Source: Herbidospora daliensis (GTDB taxonomy: Bacteria; Actinomycetota; Actinomycetes; Streptosporangiales; Streptosporangiaceae). From it: a stretch of 64,000 nucleotides of DNA. A model generated the notes under the pieces. The model saw nothing but the letters and a program-made list of their open reading frames with translations, was not told the origin of the DNA and ran no database searches. The position numbers were made by a program, and so were the translations under genes. Location of the stretch: positions 620,001 to 684,000 of the forward strand of contig NZ_BBXF01000005.1 in assembly GCF_001570585.1 (NCBI RefSeq), given 5' to 3'. Of the stretch, positions 49,806 through 56,418 are shown one piece after another (positions within the stretch are counted from its first letter, which is position 1; the number at the start of each line of letters is the position of its first letter).

Positions 49806-50372
49806 ATGTCCAGTCGTTCACGCGTGTTGTCGGCCGCCTCGCTCTGCGCGGCCGCTCTTGCGGCCCTGGCGTTCACCGACGCCCTCGACCTGGTGCTCTG
49901 GCGGGAGCACCTGGACCGCCCGTTCGCGTTCAGCGCGCTGGCCTTCTTCCTGGCGACGCTCGCCGCCGCCGGACTGCGGCCGGCGTGGGCACGCGATCTC
50001 CTGATGGCCTTCGCCGGGCTGGCCACGGCCGCCACGCTGCTCGTGGCGGTGCTCGCCCTCGCCTTCTCCTCCATCGGAGAGGACGGCTTCGTCGACGGGC
50101 CGGACCCGTACCGGATCCGCGTTCAGCAGACGATGGCGGGGCTCGGGCCGGACGCGGTGATGTGGCTCAGCCTCCGCAGGGACGACGGGCTGCTCAGCCG
50201 GGAGTGGGAACTCGGCTGCTTCAACGACGACGTCCCCGGTGACGGGTTCGACTCGGTCAGGTGGACGGGGCCAGACACGCTGGAGATCCGGGTGGGCGAC
50301 GGGCGGGCCTTCCCCGTCGCGCTCCACCCCGGCTCGGGCCGGCCGCAGACCACGGCCTCGCTCAACTGCTGA
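49806..50372 (+). CDS. Membrane protein with exported C-terminal domain, unknown
   Basis: 188 residues from ATG 49806 (GGGAT upstream; ATG 49794 is an alternative). Three hydrophobic helices in the first ~100 residues (SAASLCAAALAALAFTDALDLVLW, FAFSALAFFLATLAAAG, LLMAFAGLATAATLLVAVLALAF), then a soluble ~85-residue beta-rich part (DAVMWLSLRRDDGLLSREWELGCFNDDVPGDGFDSVRWTGPDTLEIRVGDG). No recognised family. Overlaps the convergent AraC gene by 11 bases at the 3' end. Confidence 0.6.
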   Translation: MSSRSRVLSAASLCAAALAALAFTDALDLVLWREHLDRPFAFSALAFFLATLAAAGLRPAWARDLLMAFAGLATAATLLVAVLALAFSSIGEDGFVDGPDPYRIRVQQTMAGLGPDAVMWLSLRRDDGLLSREWELGCFNDDVPGDGFDSVRWTGPDTLEIRVGDGRAFPVALHPGSGRPQTTASLNC

Positions 50373-51309
50373 CCAGCGGCACACCGGCCCGGTGGCCGCT
50401 CGGTGAGACGCCGCGGACGCGTTTGAACGCGACGCTCAGCGCGAAGGCGTTGGCGTAGCCGACGCGGCGGGCGACCGCGTCGATCGTCGTGTCGGAGGAG
50501 CGCAGCAGGTCGGCCGCCAGGGCGATGCGCCAGCCCGTCAGGTATGTCAGCGGCGGCTCCCCCACCAGGACGGCGAACCGGCGGGCGAAGGCGGCCCTCG
50601 ACGCGCCGACCTTCTCGGCCATGGAGGCCACCGTCCACGGGTGGGCCGGGTCGTCGTGGATGAGCCGCAGGGCCGGGCCGATCAGGGGGTCGCTCTGGGC
50701 GGCGTACCAGCCGGGGGCGCGGGCTTCGGGGCGGGCGAACCAGGCGCGCAGCGTCGCGATGAGCGCCAGGTCGAGCAGCCGGTCGAGGACGACGCCCTGC
50801 CCGGGGCCCTCGTTGTCGACCTCGTGGGCGAGCAGGTCCATGACCGGTGACGGGGTGCTCGACCTCGGCACCAGCACGATCTCCGGGAGGGCGTTCAGCA
50901 GGCGGTCGCTGACCTCGCCGCTGACCTGGTAGGTGCCGCTGGCCACGACCGCCGAGCCCTCGGCGGAGCGGCCGCTGGTGCGCGGGCCGAGGCGCAGCTG
51001 GTCGGTGACGTCGGTGCCGTCGAGGGTGGTCAGCCGGTTGCCGGGGAGGACGACGATGTCGGGCGGGGTGGCCGGATCGTCGCCGACGGTGTAGTGGTTC
51101 GGGCCCTTGACGATGGCGACGTCGCCGGCGGCCAGCAACATCGGCTCCCCGGCGTCGGGGACGATCCACGCGTGGCCGCGCAGCGTGGTGGCCAGGGCGA
51201 GCCGGGCCTCGTCGGCGATGCGCAGCGCCCACGGCGGTTCGAGGATCGCCCGGCAGAAGGCCGCGCTGCGCGCGCGGACGCCGTCGAGGAGGTCGGCGAG
51301 GGGGTCCAT
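50362..51309 (-). CDS. AraC-family regulator with cupin N-terminus
   Basis: 315 residues. AraC_binding_2/Cupin_6-type N-terminal domain (FCRAILEPPWALRIADEARLALATTLRGHAWIVPDAGEPMLLAAGDVAIVKG) and C-terminal HTH (WTVASMAEKVGASRAAFARRFAVLVGEPPLTYLTGWRIALAADLLRSSDTTIDAVARRVGYANAFALSVAFKRVRGVSPSGHR). This subfamily usually controls an adjacent short oxidoreductase gene, here the divergent NmrA-like gene 114 bases away. Ligand unknown, probably a quinone or electrophile if the target works on such compounds. Confidence 0.9.
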   Translation of the reverse strand: MDPLADLLDGVRARSAAFCRAILEPPWALRIADEARLALATTLRGHAWIVPDAGEPMLLAAGDVAIVKGPNHYTVGDDPATPPDIVVLPGNRLTTLDGTDVTDQLRLGPRTSGRSAEGSAVVASGTYQVSGEVSDRLLNALPEIVLVPRSSTPSPVMDLLAHEVDNEGPGQGVVLDRLLDLALIATLRAWFARPEARAPGWYAAQSDPLIGPALRLIHDDPAHPWTVASMAEKVGASRAAFARRFAVLVGEPPLTYLTGWRIALAADLLRSSDTTIDAVARRVGYANAFALSVAFKRVRGVSPSGHRAGVPLVSS

Positions 51310-51422
51310 GGACTCCAGCGTAGACGTTCAGACATGGAATCGAGTGCGTGGAACATGGATCGTCTCACCGGGCCCGGATGTACTTGGCGTACCCGAAAAA
51401 GAACCGCAACGGAGGTACCACG

Positions 51423-52286
51423 ATGTACGCGATCACCGGAGTGACCGGCCACGTCGGCGGAGCGGCGGCGCGTGAGCTGCTGTCCAGGGGAGAGGCGGTG
51501 CGCGCGGTGGTCCGCGACGCCGCGAAGGGCGCCGGCTGGTCGGCCGAGGGCGCGGAGGTGGCGGTGGCCGACCTGGGCGACCGGGCGGCGCTGGCCGAGG
51601 CGCTGCGCGGGTGCGCGGGCGCGTTCGTGCTGCTGCCGACCGACCTGAGCCCGGCCGACCCCGACGCCTTCCACCGCGCGCTGGCCGACACCATCGCGGG
51701 GGCGGTCGCCGACAGCGGCGTGCCGCACGTCGTGCTGCTGTCGTCGATCGGGGCCGAGCTGGCCGAGGGCACCGGGCCGATCCGGTGGCTGCACCACCTG
51801 GAGAACGGGTTGCGGGCGACCGGCACGCGGGTGACGGCCATCCGGTCGTGGCACTTCCAGGAGAAGGCCGAGATGCTGCTCGGCGCGGTGCTCCAGGGCG
51901 TCTACCCGGTGTTCGCCGAGTCGGCCGACGTGCCGACCACGATGATCGCCACCCGCGACATCGGCGTGGTGGCCGCCAACGCGCTCCTCTCCCCCGCCCC
52001 GGGCAGCGAGGTCGTCGACCTCGACGGTCACCGTTACACCGAGCGCGAGGTCGCCGAGGAGTTGTCGGCCGCGCTCGGCCGCCCGCTCCAGGTCGTCACC
52101 GTGCCCCGCGAGGGCTGGGCCGGGGCGATGGTGGACGCCGGTCTCCCGCCGCGGATCGCGGCGGAACTGGCCGAGCTCTACGACGCCGAGCGGCTCGGCC
52201 TCTACCGGACCTGCGGCGACCGGACCGTCACCTGCCCGACCGAGCTCGCCGAGACGATGCGCGAGCTGGTCAAATCCCTCGCCTGA
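51423..52286 (+). CDS. NmrA/SDR-like NAD(P)-binding protein
   Basis: 287 residues from ATG 51423 behind GGAGG. Rossmann nucleotide motif YAITGVTGHVGGAAARELL, basic VVRD for NADPH, LLSSIGAEL, and a C-terminal substrate cap with RSWHFQEKAEMLLGAV. No YxxxK pair, so an atypical extended SDR like QorB/NmrA: a quinone or redox sensor/reductase. Divergent from the AraC regulator, which likely controls it. Its last 17 bases overlap the convergent aminotransferase gene. Confidence 0.85.
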   Translation: MYAITGVTGHVGGAAARELLSRGEAVRAVVRDAAKGAGWSAEGAEVAVADLGDRAALAEALRGCAGAFVLLPTDLSPADPDAFHRALADTIAGAVADSGVPHVVLLSSIGAELAEGTGPIRWLHHLENGLRATGTRVTAIRSWHFQEKAEMLLGAVLQGVYPVFAESADVPTTMIATRDIGVVAANALLSPAPGSEVVDLDGHRYTEREVAEELSAALGRPLQVVTVPREGWAGAMVDAGLPPRIAAELAELYDAERLGLYRTCGDRTVTCPTELAETMRELVKSLA

Positions 52287-53403
52287 GCCAGTCACCGAAG
52301 GCCGCGAGGCCCTCTTCCGGCGCGGCGCGGCCGACGCCGACGCGGAACCGGTCGGCGGGGGTGGGGGTGAGCTCCGACCGGTAGATGCTCGCGGGCAGCA
52401 GCAGGACGCCGGCCTCCGCCACCAGGCGGGCGCAGAACTCCTCGACGCCGTCGGGGCCGAGGTAGCGGGGGTAGGCGACGCAGCCGCCGTCGGGCGCGCG
52501 CCATTCGAAGAGATCGGGGAACCCGGCGAAGAACGTGTCGAAGACGGGCACGTTGCGGGCGATCAGGGCCCGGTTTCGGGCCAGGATCGTGTCGCGGGCC
52601 TTGAGCGCGATCCGGGCCAGCACCTCGCTGGGCGCGGAGTTGCAGATCGTCGTGTAGTGCTTGGCCCGCTCCAGCCGCGCCAGCAGGTCGCGGTCGCGGC
52701 AGGCCAGCCAGCCGATCCGCAGGCCCGGCAGGCCCAGCGCCTTCGAGGTCACGTTCAGCGACAGGGCCCGCTCCGACAGGTCGGCGGCCTGCGGCAGGGT
52801 GCGGGCGGGGTCGCGTTCGAGCCCCCGGTAGACCTCGTCGCTGAACAGGTGGACGCCGTGCTCGTCGCAGATCCGGGCCAGTTCGGCGAAGTCGGCCGCG
52901 CCGACGACCTTGCCGGTGGGGTTGTTGGGGAAGTTCACCGACACGACCCGGGTGTTCGGCCTGATCGCCGCCCTGATCCGGTCGAGGTCGAGCGCCCAGT
53001 CGTCGTCGGGGTCGAGGGCCACGCCGGTGACCTCGCAGAGCGCCAGCGGGACGGTCTCGGCCGCCTGGTAGTTGGGGGTCACCACCACCGCGTGGTCGCC
53101 GGCGTCGAGCAGCACGTTCATCGCCAGGTAGAGGGCCTCTTCTGCGCCCGCGAAGCAGAGCACGTCGGCGGCGTCGACCCGGTCGTAGGTCTGGGCGACG
53201 GCCTCGCGCAGGGCCGGGTCGCCGTGGGTGGTGGTGTAGCCGAGGGACAGGTTCTCGAACGCGGCCCGGTCGCCGTCGTCGGCCAGCGCCAGCAGGTCGC
53301 GCAGCGACATGCTCTGGGCGTCGGAGGCGGTGAGGTGGTGCCGTGCGGTGAACTCCCACCGGGAGAAGTAGGTCTCAAGCCGGAAGTCGGGCAGCCGGGT
53401 CAT
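52270..53403 (-). CDS. Class I/II PLP aminotransferase (capreomycidine synthase-like)
   Basis: 377 residues from ATG 53403, which overlaps the regulator stop (ATGA). Fold-type I motifs: LRDLLALAD, SLGYTTTHGDPALREAVA, NFPNNPTGKVV, FSDEVYRGLE and PLP lysine in LNVTSKALGLPGLRIGWLACRD. The opening LPDFRLETYFSRWEFTARHHLTASDAQSMS resembles the VioD/capreomycidine-synthase group, but no viomycin-type biosynthetic genes are present, so a primary-metabolic amino-acid aminotransferase or lyase is more likely. Controlled with the PAS-HTH regulator upstream, and presumably acts on the ligand that regulator senses. Confidence 0.85.
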   Translation of the reverse strand: MTRLPDFRLETYFSRWEFTARHHLTASDAQSMSLRDLLALADDGDRAAFENLSLGYTTTHGDPALREAVAQTYDRVDAADVLCFAGAEEALYLAMNVLLDAGDHAVVVTPNYQAAETVPLALCEVTGVALDPDDDWALDLDRIRAAIRPNTRVVSVNFPNNPTGKVVGAADFAELARICDEHGVHLFSDEVYRGLERDPARTLPQAADLSERALSLNVTSKALGLPGLRIGWLACRDRDLLARLERAKHYTTICNSAPSEVLARIALKARDTILARNRALIARNVPVFDTFFAGFPDLFEWRAPDGGCVAYPRYLGPDGVEEFCARLVAEAGVLLLPASIYRSELTPTPADRFRVGVGRAAPEEGLAAFGDWLRRGI

Positions 53404-54038
53404 CGTGCGTGGTCCTTCGGGTTCGGTGCTCTGAGCTCGGCCAGCAGGCCGTAGAGGGTGGATCGGGAGACGCGCAGCGCGGCGGCGACGACCGGGGTGG
53501 CGCGGCGCACGGCGAACACCTTGGCCTGCTCCAGCCGGGCCAGCACGGCGAGGCGGTCGGCGCGGGTCAGCCGCTCGACGGGGCGGCCGCACTCGCGTAC
53601 GTAGGAGCCGACGACGTGCTGGACGCGCTCGCTCCAGTCGTGCTCGAACAGTGGCTCCGGCCGGGCGACGGCAGGCGCGCCGAAGGCGGACAACACGGCG
53701 GCGGCCTGTTCCAGGGGCGTGCGGTCGAGGTTGACGCACACCACCACCGAGGCGCGGCCGTCGGCGTCGCGCACGATCGCGCTGACAGACGACGACCGGC
53801 GGCCGTCGGCGAGCAGCTTTTCGTAGGGGCCGAATACGTCCGGGGCGGAGGGGTCGAGGGTGTCCAGCTCCCCCAGCAACGACGCGTCGCCGGGCCTCCG
53901 GGTGCTCATCGGGTTCCAGATCGCCAGGATCCGGTCGGTGCCGGGATCGTGCAGGACCACCTCGGCATAGGGGCCGAGCAGCGCGGCCACGGCCTGGCAG
54001 ACCGGGGCCCATGTCCGCACCCGGGAGTCGTCGTCCAT
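53400..54038 (-). CDS. YheO/DauR-type PAS-HTH regulator
   Basis: 212 residues. N-terminal YheO-like PAS domain (CQAVAALLGPYAEVVLHDPGTDRILAIWNP, LLADGRRSSSVSAIVRDADGRASVVVCVNLDRTPLEQA) and C-terminal HTH_22 (LTRADRLAVLARLEQAKVFAVRRATPVVAAALRVSRSTLYGLLAEL). DauR, the best-known member, represses D-arginine dehydrogenase genes. Translationally coupled to the aminotransferase it presumably regulates, with twin inverted repeats immediately upstream of its ATG. Confidence 0.85.
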   Translation of the reverse strand: MDDDSRVRTWAPVCQAVAALLGPYAEVVLHDPGTDRILAIWNPMSTRRPGDASLLGELDTLDPSAPDVFGPYEKLLADGRRSSSVSAIVRDADGRASVVVCVNLDRTPLEQAAAVLSAFGAPAVARPEPLFEHDWSERVQHVVGSYVRECGRPVERLTRADRLAVLARLEQAKVFAVRRATPVVAAALRVSRSTLYGLLAELRAPNPKDHAR

Positions 54039-54040
54039 GG

Positions 54041-54076
54041 CCTGGACTCTATGTCCAGGCTGGACGTACCGTCCAG
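54041..54076. promoter_or_regulatory. Twin CTGGAC-N5-GTCCAG operators
   Basis: CCTGGAC-N5-GTCCAGG (54041-54059) and CTGGAC-N5-GTCCAG (54060-54076) are perfect inverted repeats, 18 bp apart centre to centre, starting 2 bases upstream of the PAS-HTH regulator's ATG. Probably the binding sites through which the regulator controls its own operon. Confidence 0.7.
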
Positions 54077-54120
54077 TCGCTTTTCTTTATCGGACGGCTG
54101 ACAAATGGTCCGACTTTCTC

Positions 54121-54136
54121 GTAAGTGAACACCTAC
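54121..54136. promoter_or_regulatory. Inverted repeat GTAAGTGAACACCTAC
   Basis: Arms GTAAGTG and CACCTAC match at 6 of 7 positions around AA. It shares GTAAGTGAAC with the palindrome at 35727. It lies in the divergent gap between the PAS-HTH regulator and the collagen-like gene; function unknown. Confidence 0.3.
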
Positions 54137-54196
54137 TGAATGGTAGCGGTCGATATCGAGCCGTGATATTCGAGCGGTGAACCGAGCGTGTGGTTT

Positions 54197-54243
54197 AACC
54201 GTCAACCACAGGATCCTCTGCAGAAACAGAGGCACGGTTTTTT
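54197..54243 (+). terminator. Terminator-shaped hairpin in the leader of the collagen-like gene
   Basis: CCTCTG (54215-54220) and CAGAGG (54227-54232) form a 6-bp stem with a 6-base loop, and AACCGT (54197-54202) can pair with ACGGTT (54234-54239) to extend it; six T follow (54238-54243). This is an intrinsic-terminator shape, 16 bases before the GTG of the gene it would switch off, hence a candidate attenuator or riboregulator. Confidence 0.5.
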
Positions 54244-54259
54244 CACGGAAGGAATTGCA

Positions 54260-55045
54260 GTGGCTATCAGGTTGCCGGGCGGACGCACGATCGGGATTTT
54301 GACCGTCGGCGCGCTCGCGGGTTCGATTTTCGCCGTCGGAGGCATGGCGACCGCTTCTTCGGCTGCTGACACCGTCATCTACGCCTGTGTCAACAAGAAG
54401 ACCCGCTACGCGCGCATTGTTAACGCGACCACGAAGTGCCGCGCGACCGAGACGAAGGTCACCTGGGGTGGCCAGGGCGCACAGGGCCCGATGGGCCTCC
54501 AGGGCATGACCGGCGCGACCGGCGCGACGGGCCCGAAGGGCCAGACCGGCCCGCAGGGTCCCAAGGGCCAGACCGGCGCCGCCGGGCCGCAGGGCGCGAA
54601 GGGCGAGACCGGCCCCGCCGGCCCGCAGGGCCCGAAGGGTGAGACGGGCGCGACCGGCCCGGCCGGAGCCAAGGGCGAGAAGGGCGAGAACGGCCCCGCC
54701 GGCCCCGCGGGCCCGGCCGGAGCCAAGGGCGCCGACGGCCGCAACGGCGTCGACGGCAAGGACGGCAAGGACGGTAAGGACGGCGCCCCCGGCGGCGTCA
54801 CGCCGGTGATCAAGACGGGCGTCTCGTCCCTGGTCGACAGCAGCTCGGACATCATCGTGACCTGGTGCGACCCGGGCAAGAAGGTCGTCGGCGGCGGCCA
54901 CGAGGTCGTCTCCGGCTCCGACTTCGTCAAGAACGTGTCCATGAGCAAGCCGAACGTCAACGGCAACAGCACCGGCTGGGCGGTTCGGGTCACGCTCGAC
55001 CACAACAAGAGCGCCTCGCTCAAGGTCTACGCCATCTGCGTCTGA
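54260..55045 (+). CDS. Exported collagen-like protein
   Basis: 261 residues from GTG 54260 (GGAAGGAA 6 bases upstream). Signal peptide ~1-37 ending near SSAAD. A short cysteine pair ([20 protein letters not shown]) precedes about 33 Gly-x-y triplets ([26 protein letters not shown]..., ending [14 protein letters not shown]), long enough for a collagen triple helix, followed by a ~75-residue globular C-terminal domain ([35 protein letters not shown]...VYAICV) with two cysteines, probably the trimerisation head. Surface-exposed or secreted, perhaps adhesive. Preceded by a terminator-like hairpin and followed by a strong terminator. Confidence 0.85.
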   Translation: MAIRLPGGRTIGILTVGALAGSIFAVGGMATASSAADTVIYACVNKKTRYARIVNATTKCRATETKVTWGGQGAQGPMGLQGMTGATGATGPKGQTGPQGPKGQTGAAGPQGAKGETGPAGPQGPKGETGATGPAGAKGEKGENGPAGPAGPAGAKGADGRNGVDGKDGKDGKDGAPGGVTPVIKTGVSSLVDSSSDIIVTWCDPGKKVVGGGHEVVSGSDFVKNVSMSKPNVNGNSTGWAVRVTLDHNKSASLKVYAICV

Positions 55046-55056
55046 CCCGATGAGTG

Positions 55057-55088
55057 AAAGCCCTTCCGGGTCGTCCGGAAGGGCTTTT
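55057..55088 (+). terminator. Intrinsic terminator after collagen-like gene
   Basis: AAAGCCCTTCCGG (55057-55069) and CCGGAAGGGCTTT (55075-55087) form a perfect 13-bp stem with a 5-base loop and end in TTTT. It begins 12 bases after the stop codon. Confidence 0.85.
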
Positions 55089-55089
55089 C

Positions 55090-55396
55090 TCATTGGCGGC
55101 AGTTCTCCTTGGTCAGAGTCGCGGCGTCGGCTTTCACCGTGTAGACCTCGCCCGGCCCGTGCACCCACACCTTGTCCTGGAGCGCGTAGCAACAGGACGT
55201 GTCGGCCTCGTCGGCGGTGGCGAGCCCCTCCCCGGCCAGCCGGGCGGAGGCGGAGGCGACCTCGACGCCGAGGTGGTCGAGCACCGTCGCCCGGCCGGGC
55301 TCGCCCTCCAGGAGCACGAGCTTCAGCGACGGCTCGGCGATGGCGTAGTTGGCGTGACCGGGGCGGCGCTTGGCCGGTTCGGTGCCGAAGAGAAGG
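55090..55396 (-). pseudogene. ArsI/CadI-type glyoxalase-fold protein, 5' end missing
   Basis: The minus-strand frame ending at 55090 encodes FGTEPAKRRPGHANYAIAEP, SLKLVLLEGEPG, DHLGVEVAS, LAGEGLATADEADTSCCYALQDKVWVHGPGEVYTV, which is the ArsI/CadI family (vicinal oxygen chelate, C-As lyase or cadmium-induced protein) including its CC pair. The family N-terminus (R.QLALNV.DLD.AV.FYSK) is absent: upstream of ~55396 the frame is antisense to ars-gene remnants. About 20 residues and the promoter are lost, so it is probably inactive. Confidence 0.75.
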
Positions 55397-55671
55397 CGAT
55401 GGACGCCTCCAGGTCGGCGAGAGCTGGCGAGGGTCCTCAAGGCGGTCGCCGACCCCGTCCGGCTGCCCGAGGTGCTGTTCGTCTGCGTCCACAACGCCGG
55501 CCGTTCGCAGATGGCGGCCGCGCTGCTCGACCACCACGCCAAGGGCGCGGTCGTGGTGCGGTCGGCCGGGTCGGCGTCCGCCGCGACCGTCGACCCCGCC
55601 GTCGTCGCGGTCATGGACGAGATCGAGCGCCGCCGACGCGACGTGGTCCTCATCGAGCGGCGCAGCCCCGG
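55397..55671 (+). pseudogene. Fused remnant of ArsR repressor and ArsC-type arsenate reductase
   Basis: The plus frame reads RRELARVLKAVADPVRL, the start of an ArsR repressor, directly joined to PEVLFVCVHNAGRSQMAAALLDHHA, the active-site loop (C-x5-R) of a low-molecular-weight phosphatase-type arsenate reductase. After RSAGSASAATVDPAVVAVMDEI it jumps to ERRRRDVVLIERR, which corresponds to the C-terminal helix of ArsC, so the middle ~40 residues with the resolving cysteines are gone. The open frame then runs into the 3' end of sodC. It appears to be at least two deletions in an ars operon. Confidence 0.7.
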
Positions 55672-56274
55672 TCAGCCCTTGGCGATGACGCCGCAGGCGA
55701 TGCGGCCGCCGGAGTCGCCGGCTTTCAGGGTCTCGGCGTCGGGGCCCTTCTTGCCCGTCTCGTCCTGGTAGCGGTCGGGGATGTTCGCGTGGTTGTCGGC
55801 CAGCGCGTGGATCATGATGGAGCTGCCGTCGACGTCGAACAGCTGGGCCACCTGGAAGCGGTCGGTCACCGCCGAGGCGGTGCCGGTGCCGTCGGCGCCG
55901 ACCAGCAGGTTGGGCAGGTCCCCGGTGTGGTGGTCGTGCGGGTGGGAGCCGAGGTCGAAGTGGCCGCCCGCGCTGAAGAACGCGCTGCCGGTGGCCGGGT
56001 CCTTCGACTGGGCGTCGCAGACGCCCTTGGCGTGCACGTGGAAGCCGTGGTAGCCGGCCGGCAGGTTCGTCACGGCGACGGTGACCTTGGACTTGCCGTT
56101 GCCGGCGTCCTCGATCTGGAGCGAGCCGACCGTCTGGCCCTGCACGTTCTTGATCACGGCGCCGGCGGGCACGCCGCTCTGGCCGGGTTTCAGCACGCCC
56201 AGCGCGGTGACGCCGATCATGACGGCGCCGACACCCAGCGGGACAACCAGCGGCAAACGGGCCTTACTCAGCAT
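55672..56274 (-). CDS. sodC: Exported Cu/Zn superoxide dismutase
   Basis: 200 residues. N-terminal membrane/signal segment (ARLPLVVPLGVGAVMIGVTALGVL), then the SOD fold: copper ligands in GYHGFHVHAKG, Zn/Cu loop AGGHFDLGSHPHDHHTGDLPN, IMIHALADNHANIPDRY, and the C-terminal DSGGRIACGVI with the conserved Cys partner of KGVCDA. Acts outside the membrane on superoxide. The ATG at 56274 is followed by a charged n-region; no typical lipobox Cys. Convergent with the ars remnant. Confidence 0.9.
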   Translation of the reverse strand: MLSKARLPLVVPLGVGAVMIGVTALGVLKPGQSGVPAGAVIKNVQGQTVGSLQIEDAGNGKSKVTVAVTNLPAGYHGFHVHAKGVCDAQSKDPATGSAFFSAGGHFDLGSHPHDHHTGDLPNLLVGADGTGTASAVTDRFQVAQLFDVDGSSIMIHALADNHANIPDRYQDETGKKGPDAETLKAGDSGGRIACGVIAKG

Positions 56275-56376
56275 CAGCGGTCTCCCGGTGTGGCGTTTCT
56301 CTGGACGAGGACAGAGATTCCCACCGATATGTCCGCTTTCCCGGTGTTGCAGGCAAAGGTCCGGCCTCGACGACGA

Positions 56377-56410
56377 GAGGGCCGTCTCTCCCCCCGGAGA
56401 GACGGCCCTC
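56377..56410 (-). terminator. Perfect 15-bp hairpin terminator of the GH81 gene
   Basis: GAGGGCCGTCTCTCC (56377-56391) is fully complementary to GGAGAGACGGCCCTC (56396-56410) with a 4-base loop, 8 bases beyond the GH81 stop on its strand. Confidence 0.75.
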
Positions 56411-56418
56411 GGGCCGGA

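Noticed and set aside
52270-53403. Viomycin/capreomycin-type biosynthetic cluster
   Set aside because: Only one capreomycidine-synthase-like aminotransferase is present; no NRPS, hydroxylase or carbamoyl genes nearby.
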